A DNA stretch of 64,000 bases, taken from Salarchaeum japonicum_A. GTDB lineage: Archaea; Halobacteriota; Halobacteria; Halobacteriales; Halobacteriaceae. Position 1 is the stretch's first letter; every line of letters begins with the position of its first letter. Below the pieces are notes generated by a model, which worked only from the letters and a program-made list of their open reading frames with translations, was not told the origin of the DNA and did no database searches. The DNA is taken from the NCBI RefSeq assembly GCF_049705945.1, contig NZ_JBNAMV010000004.1, forward strand, positions 1,798,001 to 1,862,000. The letters run 5' to 3'. The position numbers were made by a program, and so were the translations under genes. Below, piece after piece: positions 32,287 through 41,004 of the stretch.

Positions 32287-33987
32287 TTACGGAAACGGAT
32301 GGTACGCCTTCTCCAAGTCGGGGCTGAACCCGAGGTCTTCGGGCACGGATTCGGCGCGCTCGCCGAAGTAGGGGTCATTGACGAACAGCGGTTGGGCGTC
32401 GGGGACGAGGACGCGCGCGGCCTCGAATCCGAGTGGCTCGATGTCGCGCGTGGTGAGGCGGGCGGCGTAGGCGTCGAGGTCGGCGTCCGCGAGCCGCGAG
32501 ACGACCGCGTCGAGTTCGTCTTCCGGGATGTCGTCGGGGCCGACTGAGTCGGTCGGAACCGCGGTGTCCGGGTTCACGAAGTCGCGGACGCGCCCCGGGT
32601 AGTCGGCGTACGTGCCGATAGCGCCCTCCTGCTGTGCGGCGGTCTCGCGGCCCATCGACCGGAGTTCCATCCAGTTCTGCACGGCTTCTTCGAGCGCGCC
32701 CCGGGCGGCCGCGTCGGGGTTCAGCGACGCGCTCGACCCGAGCGCGAACCGCGGCCACTCCTCGCGCGTGACCGCGACGCCGACGACGGGCACGTCCACG
32801 TCCTGGGTCAACAGGAACGCCGTCGCCTCCAGGCCCTCGCTGCGTGCGCGCTTCGCGAGCGCCTCGTACTCCGGGTCGTCGACGGCGAGGCCGAGCGGGT
32901 CGTACGTCGAGTACCACGCGAGCATCGCCGCGTCCCGCTCCACCACCTCGTACAACCCGGAGAGAACGGCTTCGCGCGAACTGTTCCCGAGTCCGAGACC
33001 GGTGGTGATGGAGTCCCGGTAGCGTTCCTCGTGCGGCGGGAACTGCACGAACTCCGCGGGGAGAAGGGCGTCGTCGCCCGATTCGAGGTGTTCGCCGCGC
33101 ACCCACCGGAGCGCGTCGTCCGGGGCGGGCGTCGGCGCGCCGTCGGGGAGCACGAACGCGCTCGGCGCGACCGCGTCCGGATGGGTCGGCATCGCGGTCT
33201 CGAACGCGCTCGTCCTGTAGACGCCCGCCGCGTACCGTTCGAGCGCCTCGCCGACGGCCTTCATGTACGCCTCGTTCCAGTCGGTCGCGACACCGGCGGC
33301 CTGCCGGACGGCCGTCGCGTCGCTGAACGCGCTCGTGTCGCTCACCTGCGCGAGGTAGTACGGCGCGGGATACGACTCGCGTTCGCCGACCATCGCCACC
33401 GCGCCCACGCGGTCGTCCACCGCGCGCGCCGCCGCGTCAGCCGCCGCCTCGACACTCCGCGTCTCCTCGCCCCAGTCGAACGTGTGGGACTGCTCGCCGC
33501 CGCAGGCGGGACACGTCGGCACCGGGAGGAACGACCGCTGGGTGTGCGGCGCTTCGACGACATGCCCGCCGAACGACTCGCCGGCGAGCGCCCGCACTGC
33601 CAGTCGGCCGGCGAGCGCGCCCGCGACTCGCACCGTGCTCCGGTCCGCGCTCGGCGCGTCCACGACTTCGGGGTCGTTCGCGGCGACCCGCGAGTGCAGG
33701 CACGCGAAACAGCCCTCGTTCGGCCAGAAGCCGGAGACGGACGCGTCAACGTCCTCGAGCGCGTGCCCGCCGAGTCCGCCGACCTCCACGGCGATCCACG
33801 GCCCGTCGATGGTTCGGTTCGCGGCGGCGAACCCGTCGCTTCCCGCGAGTCCGACGACGACGGCGAGGTCCGCGTCCGCGGCATCGGATACGTCCGCGTC
33901 CACCACGTCGGCGTCCGCGTCCGCGAGCGCCCTTCGGACGGCGTCCGCGGCCGACCCGCCACCGACGACCGCGACGATATCACTCAT
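32287..33987 (-). CDS. Fused E1-like/YcaO cyclodehydratase (azoline-forming peptide maturase)
   Basis: Residues 1-180 resemble the E1-like (ocin-ThiF) partner of thiazole/oxazole-peptide cyclodehydratases: a Rossmann start VAVVGGGSAADAV and two C-x2-C knuckles (Cys93/96 and Cys159/162). Residues 190-566 are a YcaO domain with NEAYMKAVGEALERYAAG and SGLYEVVERDAAMLAWY, the acidic residues that bind ATP and magnesium, and the protein ends HPFP, like the proline-rich end of active cyclodehydratases. YcaO enzymes phosphorylate a peptide amide and close Cys/Ser/Thr into a heterocycle, or make thioamides. No dehydrogenase or obvious precursor peptide is present nearby. It lies between tbsP and the ProRS-like gene. 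Confidence 0.88.
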   Translation of the reverse strand: MSDIVAVVGGGSAADAVRRALADADADVVDADVSDAADADLAVVVGLAGSDGFAAANRTIDGPWIAVEVGGLGGHALEDVDASVSGFWPNEGCFACLHSRVAANDPEVVDAPSADRSTVRVAGALAGRLAVRALAGESFGGHVVEAPHTQRSFLPVPTCPACGGEQSHTFDWGEETRSVEAAADAAARAVDDRVGAVAMVGERESYPAPYYLAQVSDTSAFSDATAVRQAAGVATDWNEAYMKAVGEALERYAAGVYRTSAFETAMPTHPDAVAPSAFVLPDGAPTPAPDDALRWVRGEHLESGDDALLPAEFVQFPPHEERYRDSITTGLGLGNSSREAVLSGLYEVVERDAAMLAWYSTYDPLGLAVDDPEYEALAKRARSEGLEATAFLLTQDVDVPVVGVAVTREEWPRFALGSSASLNPDAAARGALEEAVQNWMELRSMGRETAAQQEGAIGTYADYPGRVRDFVNPDTAVPTDSVGPDDIPEDELDAVVSRLADADLDAYAARLTTRDIEPLGFEAARVLVPDAQPLFVNDPYFGERAESVPEDLGFSPDLEKAYHPFP

Positions 33988-34026
33988 GACTACGCGAACA
34001 GAGAGCGAGAAGAAAGACGTGGCGGA

Positions 34027-34848
34027 TTACGCGAGAATGGACTGCGCGACCGTCGCGAGTTCGCTCGGCTTCGCGTCCTGCAGGCGTTCGTCCGCGAACT
34101 TCAAGCGGAGACGCGGTCGGCCGACATCGATGGGGACTTTCTCCGTGTCGATGAGGCCGAGGTCCTCGAGTTTCGTCTTCGTGCGGCTGAACGTCGCCTT
34201 CGACGCGATTCCCACGTCCTCGCCCCACTTCGAGATGTCGTAGAGGAGCACGCGGTTCTTCGCCGCGACGAGCAGGCTGAGCGTGACCTCGTCGATGCTG
34301 TCGCCGTCGCCGCGCGCGGTCTCCATCGCCGCGAGCGCGGACTTGAAGTCCGCCTCGACCTCACTTCCGATCTCGTCGGTGAGCGTGCGCTCGACGCGAG
34401 TGATGCCGGGCGTGCGGAGGGAGAACTCGTCCGCGGATTCCCAGTCGGCTTCGGCGGCGGCGACGACGTCCGCGACGAACGAGTCGTCGTCCGTCGTCAG
34501 CCCGCCGGTCTCGCTGCCGGCGTCGACCAGGGAGACGACGCGCTCGTCCGTGACGAACGTCGAACTCCGCGGCGGTTCCTCGGTCGTGCGGAGCGAGAGC
34601 ACGTCCGCCTCGACGAGGTCCGCGGTGTTGCTCGCGACGATGAAGTCGTCCATCGTGTCCTTGAGGAGGCGTTCCTCGGCGACGAGACGGACCGACGGGA
34701 GGTCGGCGTCAGTCTCGGTCGCAGCGTCGACGAAGGCTTCGATGACATCCGCTGACGGGTTTCGTACGTGGAGTGTATCGGGTTCCTCGTCGAGAATCGC
34801 GGTCACGACCTCTGAGACGGTCGCGCCGAGTAGGTTCTGGGCAGCCAT
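34027..34848 (-). CDS. tbsP: Transcriptional regulator TbsP (DUF5821 family)
   Basis: The 273-residue protein opens MAAQNLLGATVSEVV and has the strongly conserved C-terminal stretch KNRVLLYDISKWGEDVGIAS followed by KATFSRTKTKLEDLGLID, a winged helix-turn-helix. ARGDGDSIDEVTLSLLVAAK precedes it. This fits the haloarchaeal TbsP family; in Haloferax it works with TrmB on gluconeogenic genes. The N-terminal 150 residues are a sensor-like domain. The start at 34848 is 25 bp downstream of the TATA box TATATAAT on the minus strand. It sits in line with the CHAT gene upstream and the YcaO gene downstream (39 bp). Confidence 0.85.
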   Translation of the reverse strand: MAAQNLLGATVSEVVTAILDEEPDTLHVRNPSADVIEAFVDAATETDADLPSVRLVAEERLLKDTMDDFIVASNTADLVEADVLSLRTTEEPPRSSTFVTDERVVSLVDAGSETGGLTTDDDSFVADVVAAAEADWESADEFSLRTPGITRVERTLTDEIGSEVEADFKSALAAMETARGDGDSIDEVTLSLLVAAKNRVLLYDISKWGEDVGIASKATFSRTKTKLEDLGLIDTEKVPIDVGRPRLRLKFADERLQDAKPSELATVAQSILA

Positions 34849-34872
34849 ACCCTCACGTAAGGTCGGGTATCG

Positions 34873-34905
34873 TATATAATTTACTCGATACTGGTCGCGA
34901 GTAAA
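34873..34905 (-). promoter_or_regulatory. tbsP promoter with inverted-repeat operator
   Basis: The TATA box lies at 34873-34880, 25-32 bp before the tbsP start. Directly upstream TTTACTCG (34880-34887) and CGAGTAAA (34898-34905) form a perfect 8-bp inverted repeat with a 10-bp spacer. A nested TACT...AGTA pair with 7 bp between (34889-34903) resembles the TACT-N7/8-GAGTA type of site described for the sugar regulator TrmB. Either TrmB or TbsP itself could bind here. Confidence 0.6.
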
Positions 34906-34910
34906 GTAAG

Positions 34911-36872
34911 TCAGAGCCGCGTAACAGCCGTGTCCGTCCAGACGAACTCGCCGTCCAGCACCACCGGCGCGTCCGCGTCCGACAGCACCGCGCGGAGTTC
35001 CGGTTCGGTCAGCGTCGCGGTTTCCCGGCGGCCGGACGGGCCCGCGTGGTTCTGCGGGAACGGCGACGGCTCGTACTCGCCGTGCGTCCGGACGCTCCCG
35101 CCCTCGTACGCGACCTCGTAGCCGTCGTCGGTCGGCGTGACCGTGAACACGCCCGGCGACCGGACGCCCGAGTGCGGGAGCGACCACGTGCCGTCCCCGA
35201 CGACCGCGTAGTCCTTCCCCATCACGATGCGGCGTCGGGCGACGGAGAGCGCGCGCTCGATGTCGAATCCGGCGACGAGCAGGCGCGCGAACGCCGTGCC
35301 GACCTGCGCCGCGTGCTCGTCCAAGACCTTCCGGAACGTCACGGCGCCCGCGGCGCTTCCGCGTTCGACGAGCCGAACGCCCTCGTGGTAGGACCCGCAG
35401 GCGTTCAAGAAGAACGTCCGCGCGCCCACAGCGTCGAGCGAGTTCGCTGAGAGGCGGCCATTCGCGCACAGCAGGCCGTCCTCGTCACAGTGGCCGATGT
35501 AGTGGACGAAGTCCGTGTCGGACTCGAACACGCCCGCGATTTCTGCCACCGTGAGGTCCGCGTGTAGCGTCACGTCGATGGGGCAGTCGGTGGCGCGGTT
35601 GAGGTACACGTCGGCGACGCGGTCGCGTTCGCGCGCCATCGCGGGGTCGTTCAGCACCACGTCCACGGAGAGCTCGCCGTTCACCGGGTCGACGGACCGG
35701 TCGTACGCCTCTGGTACGGCCTTGAACACGTCGATTGGCGTGCCGTCCGCGAGCCAGCCATGCCGGCGGCCGGCGCGGAGCCGCGGATTCTCCATCTCCA
35801 CGGTCGCGACGGGGCCGGGCGTCGCTCGGTAGAAGTCGTCGAGCGTCCGCGACACGAGCTCCTGACTGTCGAGCGGCGTCGTCTCCGCCGGATAGACGTG
35901 TGCGAGTCGATGGAGGAGGCCCGGGAGCGCCCGCACGTTCTCGGGCGTCGGGTCGACGTACATCGCGAGCGGCCACTCCGGGAGCGAGACCGCCTCGAAC
36001 GGCGCGTCGAGCGCGTCCGCGAGGCGGTCAGCCGGTGACGCGGCCGCTATCCCGGGATCGATGTCGAGCGCGCGGAGGCGGTCGCGGTCGCCGTACCACG
36101 CGAGAGTGTCCAGCCAGAACGCGCGTTCGAGCACCGACGCCGCGCGCCCGTCAGCCAGGGATTCGTCCACGCCCGCGGTCGGCACGTGGAGGCGCGGCGG
36201 GCCGTCCGCGACCGTCACGCTCGCGCCGAGGTAGTGCGCGAGCGGCGCGACCGCGAACACGTCCGCGAGCGAGTCCGGCACGACGACCCGAATCCCCGTT
36301 TCGGGTACGTCCGCGGTTTCGCGGAGGGTGTTCGCCTCTGCGTCCGCGTCGACTTCGATTCGGGGCGGGTGGCGGCGCATCGTCGGGCGCGCCCGCGCCG
36401 GACTCGTGGTTCGGAGGGCGGTCGCGCTCGCGGTGACCGCCTCGGCCACCCCTGTGGGAGTCGGCGGAACGCGAACGCGGCCCGTCGGTTCGGTGGCCCG
36501 GCCGAGGAACCCGAACGTGACTCGGGTCCGCTTGTCGAACGCGACGCGGACGCGGTCGCCGGCTCGCGAAACGGTGGCGGGCCCGTCGAAGCGCGCGCGG
36601 ACTTCGAGCGGGCCGAGGAGAACGAGGTGGTGCTCGCCCTCATGGAGGTCCGCGCGCTCGTCGTCCGCGAGCAGCCGGGAGCGTGTGTCGCGACGGAGCA
36701 CGGTCGTCGCCGGAACGCTGAACTCCGTCGTGTGACCGGCGGCCGCGGTATCCACGGGAACGTCGAACTCGCCGGGTTGCGTGCGCGAGAACTCGGCGGC
36801 GTCGACACTGCAGGCGTAGCCGGCCTGGTCGACGACGCGGAGGCCGGTCGCCGTGACTTCCCGCGATAACAC
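34911..36872 (-). CDS. CHAT-like (caspase-fold) cysteine protease, haloarchaeal type
   Basis: The C-terminal third matches the CHAT protease pattern: FVHYIGHCDEDGL with catalytic His461, then ARTFFLNACGSYHEGVRLVE with catalytic Cys492 and GSAAGAVTF behind it. The N-terminal 300 residues are not recognised: a beta-rich region, a basic PTMRRHPPR linker near residue 170, and an alpha/beta part with conserved-looking VEMENPRLRAGRRHGWLADG before the protease. Length 653 aa. The start is GTG 36872, 24-31 bp behind the box AAATATAT. CHAT proteases often act in signalling, toxin activation or defence. It reads towards tbsP with 62 bp between, and is divergent from glyA. Confidence 0.7.
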   Translation of the reverse strand: MLSREVTATGLRVVDQAGYACSVDAAEFSRTQPGEFDVPVDTAAAGHTTEFSVPATTVLRRDTRSRLLADDERADLHEGEHHLVLLGPLEVRARFDGPATVSRAGDRVRVAFDKRTRVTFGFLGRATEPTGRVRVPPTPTGVAEAVTASATALRTTSPARARPTMRRHPPRIEVDADAEANTLRETADVPETGIRVVVPDSLADVFAVAPLAHYLGASVTVADGPPRLHVPTAGVDESLADGRAASVLERAFWLDTLAWYGDRDRLRALDIDPGIAAASPADRLADALDAPFEAVSLPEWPLAMYVDPTPENVRALPGLLHRLAHVYPAETTPLDSQELVSRTLDDFYRATPGPVATVEMENPRLRAGRRHGWLADGTPIDVFKAVPEAYDRSVDPVNGELSVDVVLNDPAMARERDRVADVYLNRATDCPIDVTLHADLTVAEIAGVFESDTDFVHYIGHCDEDGLLCANGRLSANSLDAVGARTFFLNACGSYHEGVRLVERGSAAGAVTFRKVLDEHAAQVGTAFARLLVAGFDIERALSVARRRIVMGKDYAVVGDGTWSLPHSGVRSPGVFTVTPTDDGYEVAYEGGSVRTHGEYEPSPFPQNHAGPSGRRETATLTEPELRAVLSDADAPVVLDGEFVWTDTAVTRL

Positions 36873-36895
36873 GGCGTTCGGTACACTCTGCGCCC

Positions 36896-36903
36896 ATATA
36901 TTT
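36896..36903 (-). promoter_or_regulatory. Probable TATA box of the CHAT-like gene
   Basis: The minus strand reads AAATATAT here, 24-31 bp before the GTG start at 36872. The spacing supports this unusual GTG start and a leaderless transcript. Confidence 0.55.
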
Positions 36904-36983
36904 CTGTCGAGCGCCCGGTTGGATTATGGTGGTGGTTGCCGGAGGTGGGTACACTTATGCCGTCGCGTGCGCCGCATCCACGC

Positions 36984-38231
36984 ATGCGCTACGACAAAGT
37001 CAGGGAGGTCGACGACGCCGTCGCGGACGCGCTCGAGGGCGAGAACGAGCGCCAGGAGGACACGCTGGCGATGATCGCGAGCGAGAACCACGCGAGCGAG
37101 GCGGTGCTCCAGGCGCAGGGGAGCGCGCTCACGAACAAGTACGCCGAGGGCTATCCCGGGAGCCGATACTACGCCGGCTGCGAGTACGCGGACGACGTGG
37201 AGGAACTCGCCATCGAACGCGCGAAGGAACTCTGGGGCGCGGACCACGTGAACGTCCAGCCGCACTCGGGGTCGTCGGCGAACATGGGCGTCTACTTCGC
37301 CGTCCTCTCGCCCGGCGACAAGATTCTCAGCCTCGACCTGACGCACGGCGGCCACCTCAGCCACGGCCACACCGCGAACTTCGCGGGGAAGCTCTACGAG
37401 GTCGAACACTACGAGGTCGACGCCGAGACGGGCCGCATCGACTACGACGACCTGCAGGAGACGGCCGAGGAGTTCGACCCGGACATGGTGGTCTCCGGGT
37501 TCTCCGCGTACCCGCGCGCCGTCGACTGGGAGGCCGTGCAGGCGGCCGCGGACGCCGCGGACGCCTACCACATGGCGGACATCGCGCACATCACGGGACT
37601 GGTCGCGGCGGGCGAACACCCGAACCCGGTCGGCATCGCCGACTTCGTCACCGGGTCGACGCACAAGACCATCCGCGCGGGCCGCGGCGGCATCATCATG
37701 TGCGACGACGAGCACGCGGACGCCGTGGACTCCGCGGTGTTCCCGGGCGCGCAGGGCGGCCCCCTGATGCACAACATCGCCGGGAAGGCAGTCGGGTTCG
37801 GTGAGGCGCTCCAGCCCGATTTCGCGGAGTACGCGGCCGAGGTCGTACAGAACGCGAAGGCTCTCGGCGACCGCCTCCAGGAACACGGTTTCTCTCTCGT
37901 CTCGGGCGGCACCGACACGCACCTCGTGCTCGCCGACCTCCGCGAGTCCCATCCCGACGTGTCCGGCGGGGACGCGGAAGAGGCGCTCGACGAGGTCGGC
38001 ATCGTCCTGAACGCGAACACCGTCCCCGGCGAGACGCGGTCCGCGTTCGACCCCTCCGGCATCCGCGCCGGAACCCCCGCGCTCACGACGCGCGGATTCG
38101 ACACCGACGACATGGAGACCGTCGCGGACTGCATCGCGCGCGTCGTCGACAACATCGGCGACGCCGAGGTCTACGCCGAGGTCGCCGCGGACGTACAGGA
38201 ACTCTGCGACGCCCACCCCGTCTACGAGTAG
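36984..38231 (+). CDS. glyA: Serine hydroxymethyltransferase
   Basis: GlyA interconverts serine and glycine with a folate or pterin C1 carrier and PLP. The start at 36984 (MRYDKVREVDDAVADAL) lies 24-31 bp behind ACTTATGC; an in-frame ATG at 36936 would overlap the promoter. IASENHASEAVLQAQGS, YPGSRYYAGCEY, HLSHGHTANFAG and VTGSTHKTIRAGRGGI (catalytic Lys) are all present. The length of 415 aa is normal. folD lies directly downstream on the same strand (87 bp), so the pair forms a one-carbon unit. Confidence 0.95.
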   Translation: MRYDKVREVDDAVADALEGENERQEDTLAMIASENHASEAVLQAQGSALTNKYAEGYPGSRYYAGCEYADDVEELAIERAKELWGADHVNVQPHSGSSANMGVYFAVLSPGDKILSLDLTHGGHLSHGHTANFAGKLYEVEHYEVDAETGRIDYDDLQETAEEFDPDMVVSGFSAYPRAVDWEAVQAAADAADAYHMADIAHITGLVAAGEHPNPVGIADFVTGSTHKTIRAGRGGIIMCDDEHADAVDSAVFPGAQGGPLMHNIAGKAVGFGEALQPDFAEYAAEVVQNAKALGDRLQEHGFSLVSGGTDTHLVLADLRESHPDVSGGDAEEALDEVGIVLNANTVPGETRSAFDPSGIRAGTPALTTRGFDTDDMETVADCIARVVDNIGDAEVYAEVAADVQELCDAHPVYE

Positions 38232-38318
38232 GCACGAACGCGCACACCTCGTTCTCTCTCACTCGTTTGTTATACACGAACCAGCAATTTGAAGGGTGGC
38301 GCGCGCCCACCGTCTGGC

Positions 38319-39212
38319 ATGACCACCGTCATCGATGGGAACGCCGTCGCCGCCGACGTGCGCGAAGACGTCTCCGCCGTCGTCGACACCCTGCGCGACG
38401 CCGGCGTGACGCCGCGCCTCGCCACCGTCCTGATGAACGACACCCAGGCGAGCGACACCTACGTCTCGATGAAACAGCGCGACTGCGAGGAGGTCGGTAT
38501 CGCCGCCGAGGACGTGCGCATCGACTCCGACGCGCCCGCCGAGGAACTGTTCGACACCGTGCAGTCGCTCAACGACCGCGACGACGTGCACGGCATCCTC
38601 GTCCAGGACCCGACGCCCGACCACGTGCCCGACGACCGCGTCCTCTCCGCAGTCTCGCCCGCGAAGGACGTGGACGGTTTCCACCCCGAGAACGTCGGAC
38701 GTCTCGTCGCCGGCAACCCCCGATTCAAGCCCTGCACGCCCCACGGCGTCCAGAAACTCCTCGCGTCCGAAGGCATCGACCCCGCCGGAAAAGAAGTGGT
38801 CGTCGTCGGCCGGTCGAAAATCGTCGGGAAACCGCTCGCGAACCTCCTCATCCAGAAAACCGACGGCGGAAACGCCACCGTCACCGTCTGTCACTCCCGG
38901 ACGGACGACCTCGCCGCCCACACCCGTCGTGCGGACATCGTCGTCGCCGCCGCCGGCGTCCCCGAACTCATCGACAGCGACATGCTCACCGACGGAACGA
39001 CCGTCATCGACGTGGGCATCAACCGCGTGGACGACGACTCCGAGAAGGGATACCACCTCGTCGGCGACGTGGACTTCGAGAGCGCGAAACGGAAGGCTGA
39101 CGCCATCACGCCCGTTCCCGGCGGCGTCGGCCCGATGACGCGCGCAATGTTGCTCTACAACACCGTGAAGGCCGCGAGCGAAATCGAAAACGTCGCCGTC
39201 GACCTTCCCTGA
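38319..39212 (+). CDS. folD: Methylenetetrahydrofolate dehydrogenase / methenyltetrahydrofolate cyclohydrolase
   Basis: FolD oxidises methylene-THF to methenyl-THF and hydrolyses it to formyl-THF. The start at 38319 (MTTVIDGNAVAADV) is the normal N-terminus. SDTYVSMKQRDCEE contains the catalytic Lys, GILVQDPTPDHV and KDVDGFHPENVGRL are the folate-binding loops, VVVGRSKIVGKPLANLL the NADP loop and TPVPGGVGPMTRAMLLYNT the C-terminal signature. The length of 297 aa is normal. With glyA upstream it supplies formyl groups for purine synthesis, showing that this haloarchaeon uses folate rather than only methanopterin carriers. Confidence 0.95.
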   Translation: MTTVIDGNAVAADVREDVSAVVDTLRDAGVTPRLATVLMNDTQASDTYVSMKQRDCEEVGIAAEDVRIDSDAPAEELFDTVQSLNDRDDVHGILVQDPTPDHVPDDRVLSAVSPAKDVDGFHPENVGRLVAGNPRFKPCTPHGVQKLLASEGIDPAGKEVVVVGRSKIVGKPLANLLIQKTDGGNATVTVCHSRTDDLAAHTRRADIVVAAAGVPELIDSDMLTDGTTVIDVGINRVDDDSEKGYHLVGDVDFESAKRKADAITPVPGGVGPMTRAMLLYNTVKAASEIENVAVDLP

Positions 39213-39253
39213 TTCTCCCCGACGTTTTTCCGCCTGCGGGCGCGCACTGAGGT

Positions 39254-40231
39254 ATGACCGACCTCGACCCTGATGTCCGCGAGTTCCTCGACCAACTCGA
39301 CGCGATGGGCGGCCCCGATGTTCACGAACTCCCGCCCGCGGACGCCCGCGGTCTCCTCGAACGCCTCAATCGGGGCGGCGACGGCCCCGCAATCGCGTCC
39401 GTCACCGACCGCACCATTCCCGGCCCCGACACCGACATCCCGCTCAGAATCTACGACCCCGAAACCGAGGAGGACGCGCCTGTGGTGGTGTTCTTCCACG
39501 GAGGCGGGTTCGTCCTCGGGTCGCTCGACAGCCACGACGCCGCGTGCCGCGAACTCGCTGCCGAATCCGACTGTGTCGTCATTTCCGTGGACTACCGTCT
39601 CGCGCCCGAACACCCGTTCCCCGCGGCGGTCGAGGACGCGTCCGCCGCGACCGAGTGGGTGGCCGACAACGCGACCGACCTCGGCGTCGACCCCGACCGG
39701 CTCGCCGTCGCCGGGGACAGCGCGGGCGGGAACCTCGCCGCGGCAGTCAGCCTCCTCGCGCGCGACCAAGCCGACAACGACGCGCCCGCGCCGTGGAGCG
39801 CCACAAAGACTGAACCGCCCGAAATCGCACGCCAGGTATTGGTCTACCCGACGGTATCCCTACTTCGTGCGTGGCCGAGTCACGAGGAGAACGCTACCGA
39901 CTACTTCCTCAGCCGCGACGACATGGCGTACTTCGAGGGACACTACCTCGACAGCGACCTCCACGGAATGAACCCCTACGCCGCGCCGCTGGAGGCCGCC
40001 GGTCACGCGAACCTCCCGCCAGCAACCGTCGTCACGTGCGGGTTCGACCCGCTCCGCGACGAGGGACGGGCGTACGCCGACCGCCTCGAAACCGCCGGCG
40101 TGCCCGTGGAGCGTCACCACTATCCGAGCCTGATTCACGGTATTCTCACGATGAACGCGGGCCTCGTGGACATCCCCGCCGCCCACGACGTGCTCGCGGA
40201 CGTCGCCGCGGACCTCCGCGAGACCCTATAG
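39254..40231 (+). CDS. Alpha/beta-hydrolase esterase, hormone-sensitive-lipase (family IV) type
   Basis: FFHGGGFVLGSLDSHDAACREL holds the HGGG oxyanion motif and VISVDYRLAPEHPFPAAVED follows, both typical of family IV esterases. The nucleophile is in VAGDSAGGNLAAA, and the acid and base are in CGFDPLRDEG and the C-terminal HGILTMN. A 15-20-residue insertion rich in charged residues follows the nucleophile helix (DQADNDAPAPWSATKTEP). It is a cytoplasmic enzyme without signal peptide that probably cleaves short-chain acyl esters. It begins 41 bp after folD. Its 3' end overlaps the convergent gene by 6 bp. Confidence 0.92.
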   Translation: MTDLDPDVREFLDQLDAMGGPDVHELPPADARGLLERLNRGGDGPAIASVTDRTIPGPDTDIPLRIYDPETEEDAPVVVFFHGGGFVLGSLDSHDAACRELAAESDCVVISVDYRLAPEHPFPAAVEDASAATEWVADNATDLGVDPDRLAVAGDSAGGNLAAAVSLLARDQADNDAPAPWSATKTEPPEIARQVLVYPTVSLLRAWPSHEENATDYFLSRDDMAYFEGHYLDSDLHGMNPYAAPLEAAGHANLPPATVVTCGFDPLRDEGRAYADRLETAGVPVERHHYPSLIHGILTMNAGLVDIPAAHDVLADVAADLRETL

Positions 40232-40942
40232 GTCGTCGAGCAGCGAGCGCGCCCGAGCGGCGTCCTCGTCGCCACCGTCACGGACGTACTCGCCGACCGC
40301 GCGCGCCGCCGCGACTAACCGCTCGGACGCGTCGAGCGACACGTCGCCGTCGAGCGCTTTCACGCGCTTCACGTGGTCGCCGAGCGATTCGAGGAGCGCC
40401 CCGGCCTCGTCGGGTTCCTCGTCTTGGGTGTCGAGCCACGACCGGATTTCGCGGCGGTACTCGCCGACCGCGGTCGCGTACGCGAGTCCGCGCACGGCCG
40501 TGAGCGGCCCGGGGACGTCTCGTTCGTCGGGACGCGAGCCGTCGTCAGCGCCGCGGAGGAGCGTCAGGAAGTAGTACTCCTCGTCCTCGTCGACGTCGAG
40601 CGCGCGTTCGAGTTCGGACGCGACGTACCCGAGTTCACGCGCTGCGAGGTACGCGTCGTCGAGGTCCCGGAGGTCGCCGCCCGAGACGAACCCGCGCTCG
40701 CGGGCGTACGCGTTCGCGGCGCTCGCCGCCTCCCCCGCGGCTTCCGCGAGCGTCGCGTTCGCGGCGAGGCGGCGCGCTTCGGTGAGGTCGAGCGCCGACG
40801 CGACGTCCGTGTGGTATGTGCGTTCGTCGTCCGTCCCGACGCTCCGTATGCTCCCACAGTTCGGACACGTCACGCTCCCGGTCTCGTAGTAGGACCAGCG
40901 CGTCCCGCACTCGGTGCACTCGCGCTCCCCGCGAATCTCCAT
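40226..40942 (-). CDS. TFIIB-type zinc-ribbon protein of unknown function, 238 aa
   Basis: The start chosen is ATG 40942 (MEIRGERECTECGTRWSYYE). The first 35 residues form a zinc ribbon with CTEC and CPNC knuckles. The rest is helical and highly acidic, with ELGYVASELERALDVDEDEEYYFL and a helix-rich C-terminal half. It resembles a haloarchaeal family annotated only by its ribbon (DUF7117-like). The role is unknown; binding to nucleic acid or another protein is inferred from the ribbon. It is convergent with the esterase gene and divergent from the frameshifted DUF7528-like gene. Confidence 0.75.
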   Translation of the reverse strand: MEIRGERECTECGTRWSYYETGSVTCPNCGSIRSVGTDDERTYHTDVASALDLTEARRLAANATLAEAAGEAASAANAYARERGFVSGGDLRDLDDAYLAARELGYVASELERALDVDEDEEYYFLTLLRGADDGSRPDERDVPGPLTAVRGLAYATAVGEYRREIRSWLDTQDEEPDEAGALLESLGDHVKRVKALDGDVSLDASERLVAAARAVGEYVRDGGDEDAARARSLLDDL

Positions 40943-41004
40943 GTGCGCACTGGGTGCTGCGCGCTCAAAGAAGGCGTGGTGTGCGTGCACGCGGCGTCGG
41001 TCGC

